From positions 248,001-312,000 of the forward strand of contig NZ_JAUSSH010000002.1 of the NCBI RefSeq assembly GCF_030812255.1: a stretch of 64,000 nt of DNA, read 5' to 3'. Positions 35,741 to 43,717 of this stretch are shown in pieces; position 1 is the stretch's first letter, and each line of letters starts with the position of its first letter. The stretch comes from Paeniglutamicibacter psychrophenolicus (GTDB lineage Bacteria; Actinomycetota; Actinomycetes; Actinomycetales; Micrococcaceae). Made by a program: the position numbers and the translations under genes. The notes under the pieces were generated by a model. That model searched no databases and had not been told where the DNA came from. It saw only the letters and a list, made by a program, of their open reading frames with translations.

Positions 35741-37918
35741 TCAAACTCCCTGGAATTGAAGATTGGTGGTCACGTCGGTTGTATTGGTGAGGTCATTGAG
35801 CAGCCAGACCGCGCCCTGCGGGGTTGGCTCAAGGCGCCACCCGGGTTCCACGAGGTAGGTGGTGCTCTCCGTGGTGACCAGTGCCGGGCCGTTGATCACG
35901 TAGTGGCTCTTGAGCGAGCTGGTGTCGTAGATCGGCGTATTTACCGGATCCTCCTCATCGGTGAAGTGGATGGTTCGTTCGGCGACGGCCACCGGTTCGA
36001 TGCGACGGGTGCCGTTGGATTCGAGTGATTCGAACTGGACTACATCCCCTTCGACGTAGGAGGCGACCCGGACCGTTTGCACGCGTACCCCGGCCTCGGG
36101 TGCTTGGGTGCCTTCGCCATAGCGGTCGCCGAAGATGTCGGCGAATGTCTTGATCAGGTGCAGCACGTCCCCGGTGCCGTTGACGCGGTTGATGTCGAAG
36201 GCCACTGCAGTGGTCACCAGCTGGTTGCCGTAGCGCATGTCCATCTCCAGGCGGTACTTGACCGAGTCACGGTCATACCCCTGGCGAACCAAGTCTTCGG
36301 CGCCCTTCTTCTCGAGCTCCTCGATGTAGCCGTTGATTGCGTCATACTCGGTGTAAAGACTGCGTTCCAGGGCGTCGTAGAGCACGATGTAGGCACTGCG
36401 TTCGTGGATGTGCAGCGGCTTCATGTTCCCCGCGCCCAGGGCGGAGAACACTGAGGCAAAGGGTGGGAAGAGGATCTTGCTGATGCCGGCACGGGACGCG
36501 ATTCCGCAGGCATGCAACGGGCCGTTGCCGCCGTAGGCCAGCATGGTGTAGTCCTCGACCAAGCCGCCGCGGGTGCGCAGTTCCTTCTCGATGCCGATGG
36601 CCATTTCCTCGTCGACCGTGCGCTTGATGATCTTGGCGACCTGGATTGCTTCAAGATCCAGCTCGTCGGAGAAGGCTTCCTCGATCGCATAGGCTGCTCG
36701 CTTCTTGTTCAGCGGGATGTAGCCGTTGGCGTAGTTCTCCGGGTCGAGATATCCCAGCACCAGGTCGGCGTCGGTCACGGTGGGCCGCAGGCCTCCGCGG
36801 TCGTAGCAGGCAGGTCCCGGGTCGGAACCAGCGGATTCGGGACCGATCTTGATGGCCCCGTGGATGCGGTCATAGGAAGCGATGGAACCGCCTCCGGCAC
36901 CCAGGGTGTTCAGGTGGATCATGGGAGCCGAGACCATCCAGCGGCCAATGGTCGGCTGGAAGTCGTAGTGCTTGATGCCGCCTTCGGGAACCAGTCCGAT
37001 GTCGAAGGAGGTCCCGCCCATGTCCATGGAGACCACGTTGCCCAGCCCCGTGGTTTCCGAGAGGTGCTGCGCACCTCCGACGCCGGCGATGGGACCCGAG
37101 TGGATGGTCTGCAGCGCATCGGTGGAGTTCGGCTGGGCCATGCCGCCGGAGTTGTGGATCACCAGCATGGGCTTGTCGTAGCCCGATTCGCGCAGGTTGC
37201 TGGAGAGCTGGTTCAACGCGTGGAACATGGTTTCGTGAAGGAACGCGTCCACCACCGTCGACATCGCTCGGATGTATTCTCCCTTGCGCCCGGAGACCTG
37301 GCTGCTGAGCAACACCGGGATCGATCCCAGCTCATGGGCCGGGTATTCCTCGAGGATGATCTCCAGGATTCTTTCCTCGTGCTCGGAGTTCTCGGTGGCG
37401 TTGGTCAATGCCACGACGATGGCTTCGGCCCCGTTGTCGACCAGCTCGCGGACCTGCTGGCGTACATCTTCGTACATCAAGGGGACCAGCACGGTGCCGA
37501 TGGAATCGACGCGTTCCTTGACGGAACGCACCAGGTGGCGAGGGACAAGTGGTTCAGGGCGTTGTGCGTCGGCCATGTCGCCCTGCTTCAGGGGGTCGAG
37601 GCCTTCACCGTAGCCGCGTCCGCGGGAAAGGTGGATGGTGTCCTCGAAGCCGTGGGTGACCAAGACCCCGACACGGGGTCCAACACCTTCGATCAAGGCG
37701 TTGGTTCCCAACGTGGTCGCGTAGCGTACGGAGTCGACTTCCTTCAGGGCCTGCTGGCGGCTGACTCCGGCTCGAGAGCATGCCAGGTCCAAGGCTTCAT
37801 TGAAGCCCAGGGCAAGGTTGTGGTGGGTGGTCAGGGCCTTTGACTCGACATAGATGTCGTCCCAGACGAAAAAGCAGTCACTGAACGTGCCACCGATGTC
37901 AACAGAAATGCGTTTCAT
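35741..37918 (-). CDS. Ketone carboxylase alpha subunit, HyuA-like
   Basis: 725-residue hydantoinase A/oxoprolinase family ATPase. It shows the ASKHA-type phosphate motifs ISVDIGGTFSDCF at the N-terminus, SMDMGGTSFDIG near residue 290 and LGAGGGSIASYD near 330. SDPGPACYDRGG and AYGGNGPLHACGIASRAG are also conserved. In acetone and acetophenone carboxylase this type of subunit phosphorylates the ketone enol or bicarbonate with ATP. The start ATG 37918 has AAAGGAG upstream; the longer open frame above overlaps the gamma gene and has no similarity. Neighbours on both sides are other subunits of the same enzyme. Confidence 0.86.
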   Translation of the reverse strand: MKRISVDIGGTFSDCFFVWDDIYVESKALTTHHNLALGFNEALDLACSRAGVSRQQALKEVDSVRYATTLGTNALIEGVGPRVGVLVTHGFEDTIHLSRGRGYGEGLDPLKQGDMADAQRPEPLVPRHLVRSVKERVDSIGTVLVPLMYEDVRQQVRELVDNGAEAIVVALTNATENSEHEERILEIILEEYPAHELGSIPVLLSSQVSGRKGEYIRAMSTVVDAFLHETMFHALNQLSSNLRESGYDKPMLVIHNSGGMAQPNSTDALQTIHSGPIAGVGGAQHLSETTGLGNVVSMDMGGTSFDIGLVPEGGIKHYDFQPTIGRWMVSAPMIHLNTLGAGGGSIASYDRIHGAIKIGPESAGSDPGPACYDRGGLRPTVTDADLVLGYLDPENYANGYIPLNKKRAAYAIEEAFSDELDLEAIQVAKIIKRTVDEEMAIGIEKELRTRGGLVEDYTMLAYGGNGPLHACGIASRAGISKILFPPFASVFSALGAGNMKPLHIHERSAYIVLYDALERSLYTEYDAINGYIEELEKKGAEDLVRQGYDRDSVKYRLEMDMRYGNQLVTTAVAFDINRVNGTGDVLHLIKTFADIFGDRYGEGTQAPEAGVRVQTVRVASYVEGDVVQFESLESNGTRRIEPVAVAERTIHFTDEEDPVNTPIYDTSSLKSHYVINGPALVTTESTTYLVEPGWRLEPTPQGAVWLLNDLTNTTDVTTNLQFQGV

Positions 37919-37947
37919 GTCCTGTTTGCTCCTTTTGGAATTCTGGC

Positions 37948-38385
37948 TTAGCGATGCGAATGGTTGTGGTGGCCCTCGTGCGTCGAGCGCATGTCGGTGA
38001 CGGCGTTTTCGCCCGGACCGTAGTCGACAACGAGTTCGGGGTCTTCCCCGCGTTCCTCCCACTGCGTACGCAGTGCATCGATGTCCCAGATCATGTCGAT
38101 TGTCGGCGGGTGGCCAGGCGGAAGATACTCGGTCTCCATCTGCGTGCCGCACTTTGGGCAGCAGTATTCGAGGATGCGGCAGTAGGCGGGATCCGGGGAA
38201 AACGTGAACTCGTACTTCTCCGGGTCGATGATCGGGGGGTGGATCTCCCGGGGATCGCGGTCGAAAACAAGGGTGCCTTCCTTGTAGCTGCCGCGGGCGT
38301 CACCGAGGTTGTGGCCGCACGGGCGGCACACCCACTGCTCGGTGGAAAGATCGATGTAGAGGTATTCCGTCATGGGGACGCGCAT
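37948..38385 (-). CDS. Acetone carboxylase gamma-type small zinc subunit
   Basis: 145-residue small subunit (about 16 kDa). It carries two cysteine pairs, CRPCGHNLGDARGSYKEG near residue 18 and LEYCCPKCGTQMETEYLPPG near 83, as expected for the zinc-binding gamma subunit of acetone carboxylase (AcxC) and ApcB. This is the most specific marker that the flanking HyuA/HyuB genes encode a ketone carboxylase and not a hydantoinase or oxoprolinase. An alternative start is ATG 38373. The C-terminal end is His-rich (HEGHHNHSHR). Confidence 0.88.
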   Translation of the reverse strand: MRVPMTEYLYIDLSTEQWVCRPCGHNLGDARGSYKEGTLVFDRDPREIHPPIIDPEKYEFTFSPDPAYCRILEYCCPKCGTQMETEYLPPGHPPTIDMIWDIDALRTQWEERGEDPELVVDYGPGENAVTDMRSTHEGHHNHSHR

Positions 38386-38447
38386 GGTCGATGCCTGGCT
38401 TTCTGTCTTGGTGGTTCAAAGGCGAAGGGAAGGGAATGATCAGTGGC

Positions 38448-40370
38448 CTACTGCGAGTCGGAAAGCAGCAGGTCGCCTGCGGCGGAAATGTCGAGGACCC
38501 AACCGGCAGGAACCCGGGCCGTGAAGAACGGTCCCTCCACGATGGCCGGCCCCGCAGCTGTCGCTCCGGGAGCCTGCTCCTCGAGCTGGTACACCGGGAT
38601 CTGCTCAACCGAATCGGCCGAGGACCGGACCGAGCGGGTTCCCTCAGCCACCGCCTCGCTCTTTGACTGTTTGTGGTTGCTCGGCAGCGTCGGGTGTGGG
38701 AGGGCAAACGTGCATTTCAGTGAGAGCAATGCCTTCTGGTCGTCCGATATCTGCGGGGTTGAGGTTTCGTCGAATGGCGAATCCTTGGCCATGGAACCAT
38801 CTGCGTTTTCAATGACAAGCGTCCAGTCAAGGCCGCATTCAGTGATTGTGTGTCCCTCCTGGAACATGTCACGGGCCGCGCGTCCCTCCATCTCCAGCCT
38901 TGCCTCATCGATCTGTGCGGCGGATGCCCCGGTGATGTCGGTTTCATAGGTTTGTGAGATATCCGAGAAACTGATCCCGAAGGCTGAGAACACCGCAGCG
39001 AGGCGCGGGATCAGCACGTGGCGGACTCCCGCGATCCGGGCCGCGAGGCATGCGCTCATCGGTCCGCCGCCACCGAACGCGGCAACTGTCGTCGTGTCCG
39101 CGTCCTGGATCGCGCCGGAGAATGCCGAAGCCATCTGCTCGGCGTAGGTCCGCTCCATGCGAATCAGGGCCTCGTCGAGGCTGATGCCCAAGGGCTCGGC
39201 AACGGTCGAGGTGATGACCGCCCTGGCGCGCCCGGCATCCAGCTTCATTTCCCCATTGAGGTAGGTGGCGGGATCGAGCACACCCAGCAGCAGGTTGACG
39301 TCGGTGATGGTTGCCTGGCGGCCGCCGAACCCGAAACAAGCCGGCCCGGGTGCCGCGCCCACGCTGTCGGGGCCAACGGTGATCTCGCCGTTCTGCACGG
39401 CGATGACAGAGCTTCCGCCGATGCCCTTGGAGTGGACGTTGCTCATCTCGTAGGAAATGGGCACACCCTTCACGCTTCCGCGGCGGTCCGTGGAGATTTC
39501 CGAGTTCAGTACCGATCCGACGTCCGTGGTGGTCCCACCCACGTCGATCATCAGCACGTGCTTGAGCCCGTAGGCATCTGCCAGGGCCCGGGTTCCTTCA
39601 AGTCCGCCGCGCGGGCCCGAGGAGTAGGTCTTCAGTGCCACCGACTTGGCCACGCGGGAGGAGGCCCCGTCGTTGCGGTAGATCAGCAGTGGGTTCTTGA
39701 CCTTGTAGGAGCGCAGCCGGTGCTCGGCGCTGTAGAGGAAACGTTCGACGGTGGGGTGGAGGAAGGAATTGATGATTCCAGACCAGATCCGGCGGCTGCG
39801 CAAGGTGTCGGAGGTGAATTCCCAGGAGAAGAGCACCGGGACCGATCCGAGCAGATGCCGGGGGAAGTTCTTCAACATCGCACGCTTGTAGAGCTTTTCG
39901 CGGTCAGGGTCCACTGCGGCAACGACCAGGCGTTCAGCGCCGGCCGTGGTGAGGCGGTTGATCTCGGTAACCAACAACCGGGCGCGGGATTCCTCGTCGC
40001 CGTCCACGGGAAGCAAGCTCACCCGTTCCCCGATCAGGTCGTCAAAGAGCCTGATTTCTTCGGGACCTTTGCGCAACTCAGCCATGAGATTGGGGTCGTC
40101 GGTGATCAGGCCGATGCGTGGGCCCTTGCCCTGGACCAAGGCGTTGGTGCCCTGGGTCGATGAATAGCGGATGTGGCGCGTGGAGTGGAGCAAGGACGGA
40201 AGGTCTTCCTGCCCGTAGATGGTGGTCGAGGCCTTGGCCAGGCCATCGAAGAGACACTGGGACAGGTCGGCCGGGGTTGTCAGCGTCTTCGTGAAGGTGA
40301 AATCGGTGCCGCTGCCGACGACGATGTCGGTCAGGGTGCCACCGTTGTCAATGTTGATCAAACGTTCCAT
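38448..40370 (-). CDS. Second HyuA-like subunit (alpha') of the ketone carboxylase
   Basis: 640-residue (about 69 kDa) hydantoinase A-type protein, first gene of the operon; start ATG 40370 with GGGAG upstream. ATPase motifs are altered compared with the other copy: RLINIDNGGTLTDIV at the N-terminus (DNGGT in place of DIGGT), LMIDVGGTTTDVG near 265, KGIGGSSVIA. AAPGPACFGFGGRQATITD and AAFGGGGPMSACLAARIAG are retained. Acetone carboxylase has only one HyuA-type subunit, whereas acetophenone carboxylase has two different ones, so this gene is the main argument for an Apc-like enzyme. Confidence 0.85.
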   Translation of the reverse strand: MERLINIDNGGTLTDIVVGSGTDFTFTKTLTTPADLSQCLFDGLAKASTTIYGQEDLPSLLHSTRHIRYSSTQGTNALVQGKGPRIGLITDDPNLMAELRKGPEEIRLFDDLIGERVSLLPVDGDEESRARLLVTEINRLTTAGAERLVVAAVDPDREKLYKRAMLKNFPRHLLGSVPVLFSWEFTSDTLRSRRIWSGIINSFLHPTVERFLYSAEHRLRSYKVKNPLLIYRNDGASSRVAKSVALKTYSSGPRGGLEGTRALADAYGLKHVLMIDVGGTTTDVGSVLNSEISTDRRGSVKGVPISYEMSNVHSKGIGGSSVIAVQNGEITVGPDSVGAAPGPACFGFGGRQATITDVNLLLGVLDPATYLNGEMKLDAGRARAVITSTVAEPLGISLDEALIRMERTYAEQMASAFSGAIQDADTTTVAAFGGGGPMSACLAARIAGVRHVLIPRLAAVFSAFGISFSDISQTYETDITGASAAQIDEARLEMEGRAARDMFQEGHTITECGLDWTLVIENADGSMAKDSPFDETSTPQISDDQKALLSLKCTFALPHPTLPSNHKQSKSEAVAEGTRSVRSSADSVEQIPVYQLEEQAPGATAAGPAIVEGPFFTARVPAGWVLDISAAGDLLLSDSQ

Positions 40371-40391
40371 GGAGTCTCCCAAAGCCTGGCA

Positions 40392-40407
40392 TGTGATGTG
40401 AGTCATA
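40392..40407. promoter_or_regulatory. CRP/GlxR-like site before ketone carboxylase operon
   Basis: TGTGA-TGTGAG-TCATA, matching TGTGA-N6-TCACA except for one base, 22 bp upstream of the first gene of the operon. Such a position would allow repression by a cAMP-type regulator. Confidence 0.4.
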
Positions 40408-40442
40408 TGCGGTTGTGTTTGATCAGTCTGCACTGCAGGTCG

Positions 40443-40541
40443 GGGTGGACCGCTACTACCCGCAGGGGTGGTCTTTAGGGGTGGGCCCAAGCCCCAGATG
40501 GGTGGATTGAGCTACCCACCCGGGTGGAACAACGCGGGTGG
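40443..40541. promoter_or_regulatory. GGGTGG repeat array, probable LAL activator binding region
   Basis: Six direct GGGTGG hexamers start at 40443, 40466, 40479, 40500, 40522 and 40536. One inverted copy at 40516-40521 makes the perfect palindrome CCACCCGGGTGG at 40516-40527. Spacings are mostly 21-23 or 13-14 bp, so the sites lie on few helix faces. MalT, the model LAL regulator, binds arrays of GGGGA(T/G)GAGG boxes; these hexamers are similar in kind. The array ends about 70 bp upstream of the operon's first start codon. Confidence 0.6.
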
Positions 40542-40635
40542 TGTGGCAGTGGAAGCGTAGGCTAACGGTCGACGAGATGTTCCGGCGATGGTCCCGTCCA
40601 AGCGTGGGCATGCTTGGTCGGCGAGATGAAAGGGC

Positions 40636-41064
40636 ATGACGATTACTGTTCGCTATGCCGGCCAGCCGCCCGGAGATGATTATCGCCTTTCGCTGCTGGG
40701 TGAGGCAGCTGCGCTGACTTCTGAAAGGTTTTTTGCGCCCAGGACAGCCGGGAGGGTTTGTGGCTATCGGGTCCCGAAATGTACCTCAAGGGAAGGACCG
40801 TGGTCCCGACCAATTGCGCCGGCGAATCGCCGAAACTCGGGAGCGCGGCTGGGCAGAGAATCCCGCGCTGATCGTGGAGGGAAGCTGGGGAATGGGCGCG
40901 GCGGTCTTCGACGCCGCCGGCCAGCCGGCGTGGGCGCTGAGCCTGACGGGCGTGGAATCGCGATTCTCGCCCGAGCGCCGCCCCGAGCTGGGACGGCTGC
41001 TTCTTCACCACGCCCACGAGCTGAGCAAGGAGTTGCGCGGCGAAAAGTCGCAACATGTTCGGTG
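40636..41064 (+). pseudogene. Deleted second copy of the iclR gene
   Basis: Remnant of an IclR gene close to the one at 28604. A short N-terminal piece is frameshifted (one frame gives DSREGLWLSGPEMYLKG near 40743). An internal deletion then joins it to the C-terminal third at 40814-41044, which matches 29147-29377 at 212 of 231 positions. Most differences are third-codon changes, so the copy diverged as a working gene before it was broken. The open frame at 40733-41064 keeps RRIAETRERGWAENPALIV. Left boundary is approximate. Confidence 0.8.
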
Positions 41065-41065
41065 A

Positions 41066-41361
41066 TGTTCTGCGTTTTCACTTTCGACCCCATCAGAAAC
41101 CACGGCTGTCGTGAGGAGCGTTAGTTGTCTTCCATGGAGCTTCCCGGAAGGTGCAAGCCCGGCCAAGGCAGGTGAAGGTAGGTAGGAGGACCCTTGGTCC
41201 GGCGACGCACATTTCTGGTACGTGGGATTGCCGGTGGCGAATCAGATGTGGTTGAAGCGGGCATGCAGCCGGACCACTCACGATGAGCGTCCCTTGGTCC
41301 TGAATGATGTGACCGACAGTGGGACTGCGGTGCAAGTTCAACCTATCGAAACAACATTTCC
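41066..41361. other. Non-coding gap
   Basis: About 295 bp between the IclR remnant and the convergent gene end at 41362. No gene, hairpin or repeat that I can defend. Confidence 0.4.
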
Positions 41362-42516
41362 TCAGAGACCGGCCCGGTCAAGGCGTTCAATCAAGCTGAC
41401 CTTGCGGGCATGCTCATGCCGCAAGTCAAAGATGCGCGTCTTGAATACTTCAAGCCCTCCTTGTCGTTCTGCGATCGCGTGCAAATCGGTGAGCAGTGTG
41501 GCGGCGGCGCCATAGTCGGTTGGCTTGCGGGTGGCGATCAGCGCATCCACGCGGGACCATGCGGCATCCCCGGTCGATGCCAGCGCATTGAGCCGCCCTT
41601 CGCGCAGCTTTGCTTGCTCTTGCTCCCGACGTGCTTCGGTCTCGGCGCGTTCCGCGGCCCTGCGTCGCGTTCGTTCCCGGCGCACTTGCGCGGTCATCTC
41701 GAACAGGGCGGCGACGGTCCTGCGGCTTGGGGCGGGGGCTTCCGGGGCGGAATCGTCCTGGTACAACCGTAGTAACTCGGCAGCCACCCCGGTTGCCTCG
41801 CCCTGCAAGATGCGCAGCAAATAGAGGTTCTTCCCTGTTTCCGAAAGGTTTTCCACCCAGGTGCTCAGCGCCCGAAGGTCTTTGCGGGCGGTCTTTACGG
41901 TCGATGAAGTCCGAGCCGCGGTTTCGAGGAGGTCCTCGTCGACGCGGAGGAAATCGGCCAGCGACCGTTGTGCCGAGCTCAGATTTCCCAGGCCGGGCGG
42001 AACCGGCGGTTCAAGTTCGTCTTCGACCATTTCCGGGTCGAGATCCCACATGCTGCGGGAAGCCAGCCAGCCGAGGTAGAGCGGGCGAAGGTCTCCCGCT
42101 GCTAGTTCGGCACGGATTCCGACAAGGGACGACAGCTGTCCCGAGCCGTCGTCGTCGTAGTCGTACTCGCCTACTTCATCCTCGCTGGTGAAGTCGAGCA
42201 CGGTGAACTCACCCGCAGTCCGGGAGACTGCCTGGTCATCACGGCAATACGCTCCGGCAGTTGCGGGATCCAGCAGCGTGCGCGGCAGACGGAACATCAC
42301 CCTGCGCGTGCCCCAGCTGGACACATACAGGTGGGCGTCATAGTAACGTTCCATCAGCTTGTCCGGGTTGCCGCGGAAATTGCCCCACTCGTATTCGTTG
42401 GTGAAACAGGTAGCCGTGATCCGCGCCCGGGTGGACAACGATCTGACGTCATTTTGCTCGTCACGGGTCAGGGGTCGGTCAAGGGCGAGGAACTCGTAGT
42501 ACTGGTACTCGCTCAT
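41362..42516 (-). CDS. Conserved hypothetical protein with coiled-coil part
   Basis: 384 residues from ATG 42516 (MSEYQYYEFLALDRPLTRDE). I do not know its function. The N-terminal ~150 residues look globular (RITATCFTNEYEWGNFRG, YDAHLYVSSWGTRRVMFRLP), followed by an acidic stretch. The middle and C-terminal part (residues ~250-330) is a charged coiled coil rich in Arg, Glu and Ala. The start overlaps the stop of the upstream gene as ATGA, so the two are translated together and probably act together. ATG 42522 is also possible. Confidence 0.7.
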   Translation of the reverse strand: MSEYQYYEFLALDRPLTRDEQNDVRSLSTRARITATCFTNEYEWGNFRGNPDKLMERYYDAHLYVSSWGTRRVMFRLPRTLLDPATAGAYCRDDQAVSRTAGEFTVLDFTSEDEVGEYDYDDDGSGQLSSLVGIRAELAAGDLRPLYLGWLASRSMWDLDPEMVEDELEPPVPPGLGNLSSAQRSLADFLRVDEDLLETAARTSSTVKTARKDLRALSTWVENLSETGKNLYLLRILQGEATGVAAELLRLYQDDSAPEAPAPSRRTVAALFEMTAQVRRERTRRRAAERAETEARREQEQAKLREGRLNALASTGDAAWSRVDALIATRKPTDYGAAATLLTDLHAIAERQGGLEVFKTRIFDLRHEHARKVSLIERLDRAGL

Positions 42517-42887
42517 TGCCATTCTTCCCCGCCGGCGTCCCCGTAGGGCTTGGCCACGAACGCCGAGTCCATGCCCATGTGGAAGAAGATGTGCCCCTGG
42601 AGGGTCTCGTCGTCGAACAGGACCGCCCAGCCCCGTCCGCCGGCTTCATCTCCATCGTCATCGCCGGCCCAGGAAAACTCGACGCCAGCTTGGCCGTCCC
42701 GCTGGAACGGGCGGCAATCCATCCAGCCGCGCACGACGATGAAACCGAACTCTCCCTGGCGATCCCCGGAAAATTGGATATATCCCGGTTGGACCAAGTC
42801 GATGGCCTCGGCATCCCATGCGTCCATCTCGGTGATTCGCCAACGGCCGGACAACAGCGAGGAAGACCTCGAATGATCTTGATTCAT
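42513..42887 (-). CDS. Small hypothetical protein coupled to the next gene
   Basis: 124 residues from ATG 42887 (MNQDHSRSSSLLSGRWRITE). Contents such as GRWRITEMDAWDAEAIDLV, GYIQFSGDRQGEFGFIVVRG and VEFSWAGDDDGDEAGGRGWA suggest a small all-beta, lipocalin-like or ligand-binding fold; similar short proteins are widespread and uncharacterised. It overlaps the following gene by ATGA. The open frame extends upstream to 43157 but that part has no ribosome binding site or family look. Confidence 0.65.
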   Translation of the reverse strand: MNQDHSRSSSLLSGRWRITEMDAWDAEAIDLVQPGYIQFSGDRQGEFGFIVVRGWMDCRPFQRDGQAGVEFSWAGDDDGDEAGGRGWAVLFDDETLQGHIFFHMGMDSAFVAKPYGDAGGEEWQ

Positions 42888-43155
42888 GGCAACCAGAGTA
42901 TCGGCCCTGACTGTCGGTATGGACCTCCACGCAATGTTGTCGGACTTCAGCGGATTTGTGGATCCGGAGATCCAGCGAAAACTTGCCTTCAAACCTGGTG
43001 CGGGATATCGGGACAAACCACACCCAGCTGCCCAAACTGAGCCCACAATCTGCATTGGATTTTCCCATCCGGGGCTTCCGAACCCAACGTGCCCAATCGG
43101 GCGTACAGTGAAAATAGAAGGGCATACAGACGTAGTGTCGAGGAGATGGTCAGCC

Positions 43156-43617
43156 ATGACTGCTCAGGTGCAGCCGAACAAGAAGTTCAAGATGCCGTTC
43201 AACTATGTTCAGGTTCTCATTGCGACCTTCGGGGCCGTGATCACGAGCATCTTTGTCTATTTCGTCAGCGAGGCAGCTGGCGCTTCCATGTATTTCAATG
43301 GCGGCCTGTTCACGCACCTGACCTTCGGTGAGATTGTGGGCTACATTGTCTTGCCGTTCGCCATCCTCGGGTTCCTCACCTTCCTGATTGGCAGGTCAAG
43401 GCCGGGATTTTGCAAGATCGCGCAGTGGATCGGTGTGGCCGTCGCCGTGCTTTCGATTGCCAACGCGATCCTGTACGCCGCTGACCTGCCCAGCGGTATC
43501 GGGCTGGCAGTCATCCACTTGGTCGTAGGTGCATCCTGGTACCTTGCGGTGAACAACTCGAATAAGAAATACAACGAAGAGGCCGCGGCAAGCCGGAACG
43601 CATTGGTTAGCACATAG
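43156..43617 (+). CDS. Four-helix integral membrane protein (DUF6069-like)
   Basis: 153 residues with four hydrophobic segments: residues ~14-35, ~50-75, ~85-105 and ~112-132. The order (VQVLIATFGAVITSIFVYFV, GEIVGYIVLPFAILGFLTF, AVAVLSIANAILYAADLPSG, GLAVIHLVVGASWYLA) resembles small DUF6069 membrane proteins of actinobacteria, which have no known function. Start ATG 43156 with GGAG upstream. It stands alone, divergent from the hypothetical pair. Confidence 0.72.
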   Translation: MTAQVQPNKKFKMPFNYVQVLIATFGAVITSIFVYFVSEAAGASMYFNGGLFTHLTFGEIVGYIVLPFAILGFLTFLIGRSRPGFCKIAQWIGVAVAVLSIANAILYAADLPSGIGLAVIHLVVGASWYLAVNNSNKKYNEEAAASRNALVST

Positions 43618-43717
43618 TCTTCCTCGTGGCGCAGGGGTGGCGCTGGTTCCTCGGATGGAACTAAATCTCTGGTTCGCCCGCCTATCGAAGGGCGATGCCA
43701 GGTTTTAGGCTTGGAAC

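Noticed and set aside
33420-40370. Plain hydantoinase or 5-oxoprolinase (HyuA/HyuB) function for the large subunits
   Set aside because: The AcxC-like zinc subunit, the large size of the HyuB-like protein and the five-gene layout fit ketone carboxylases better.
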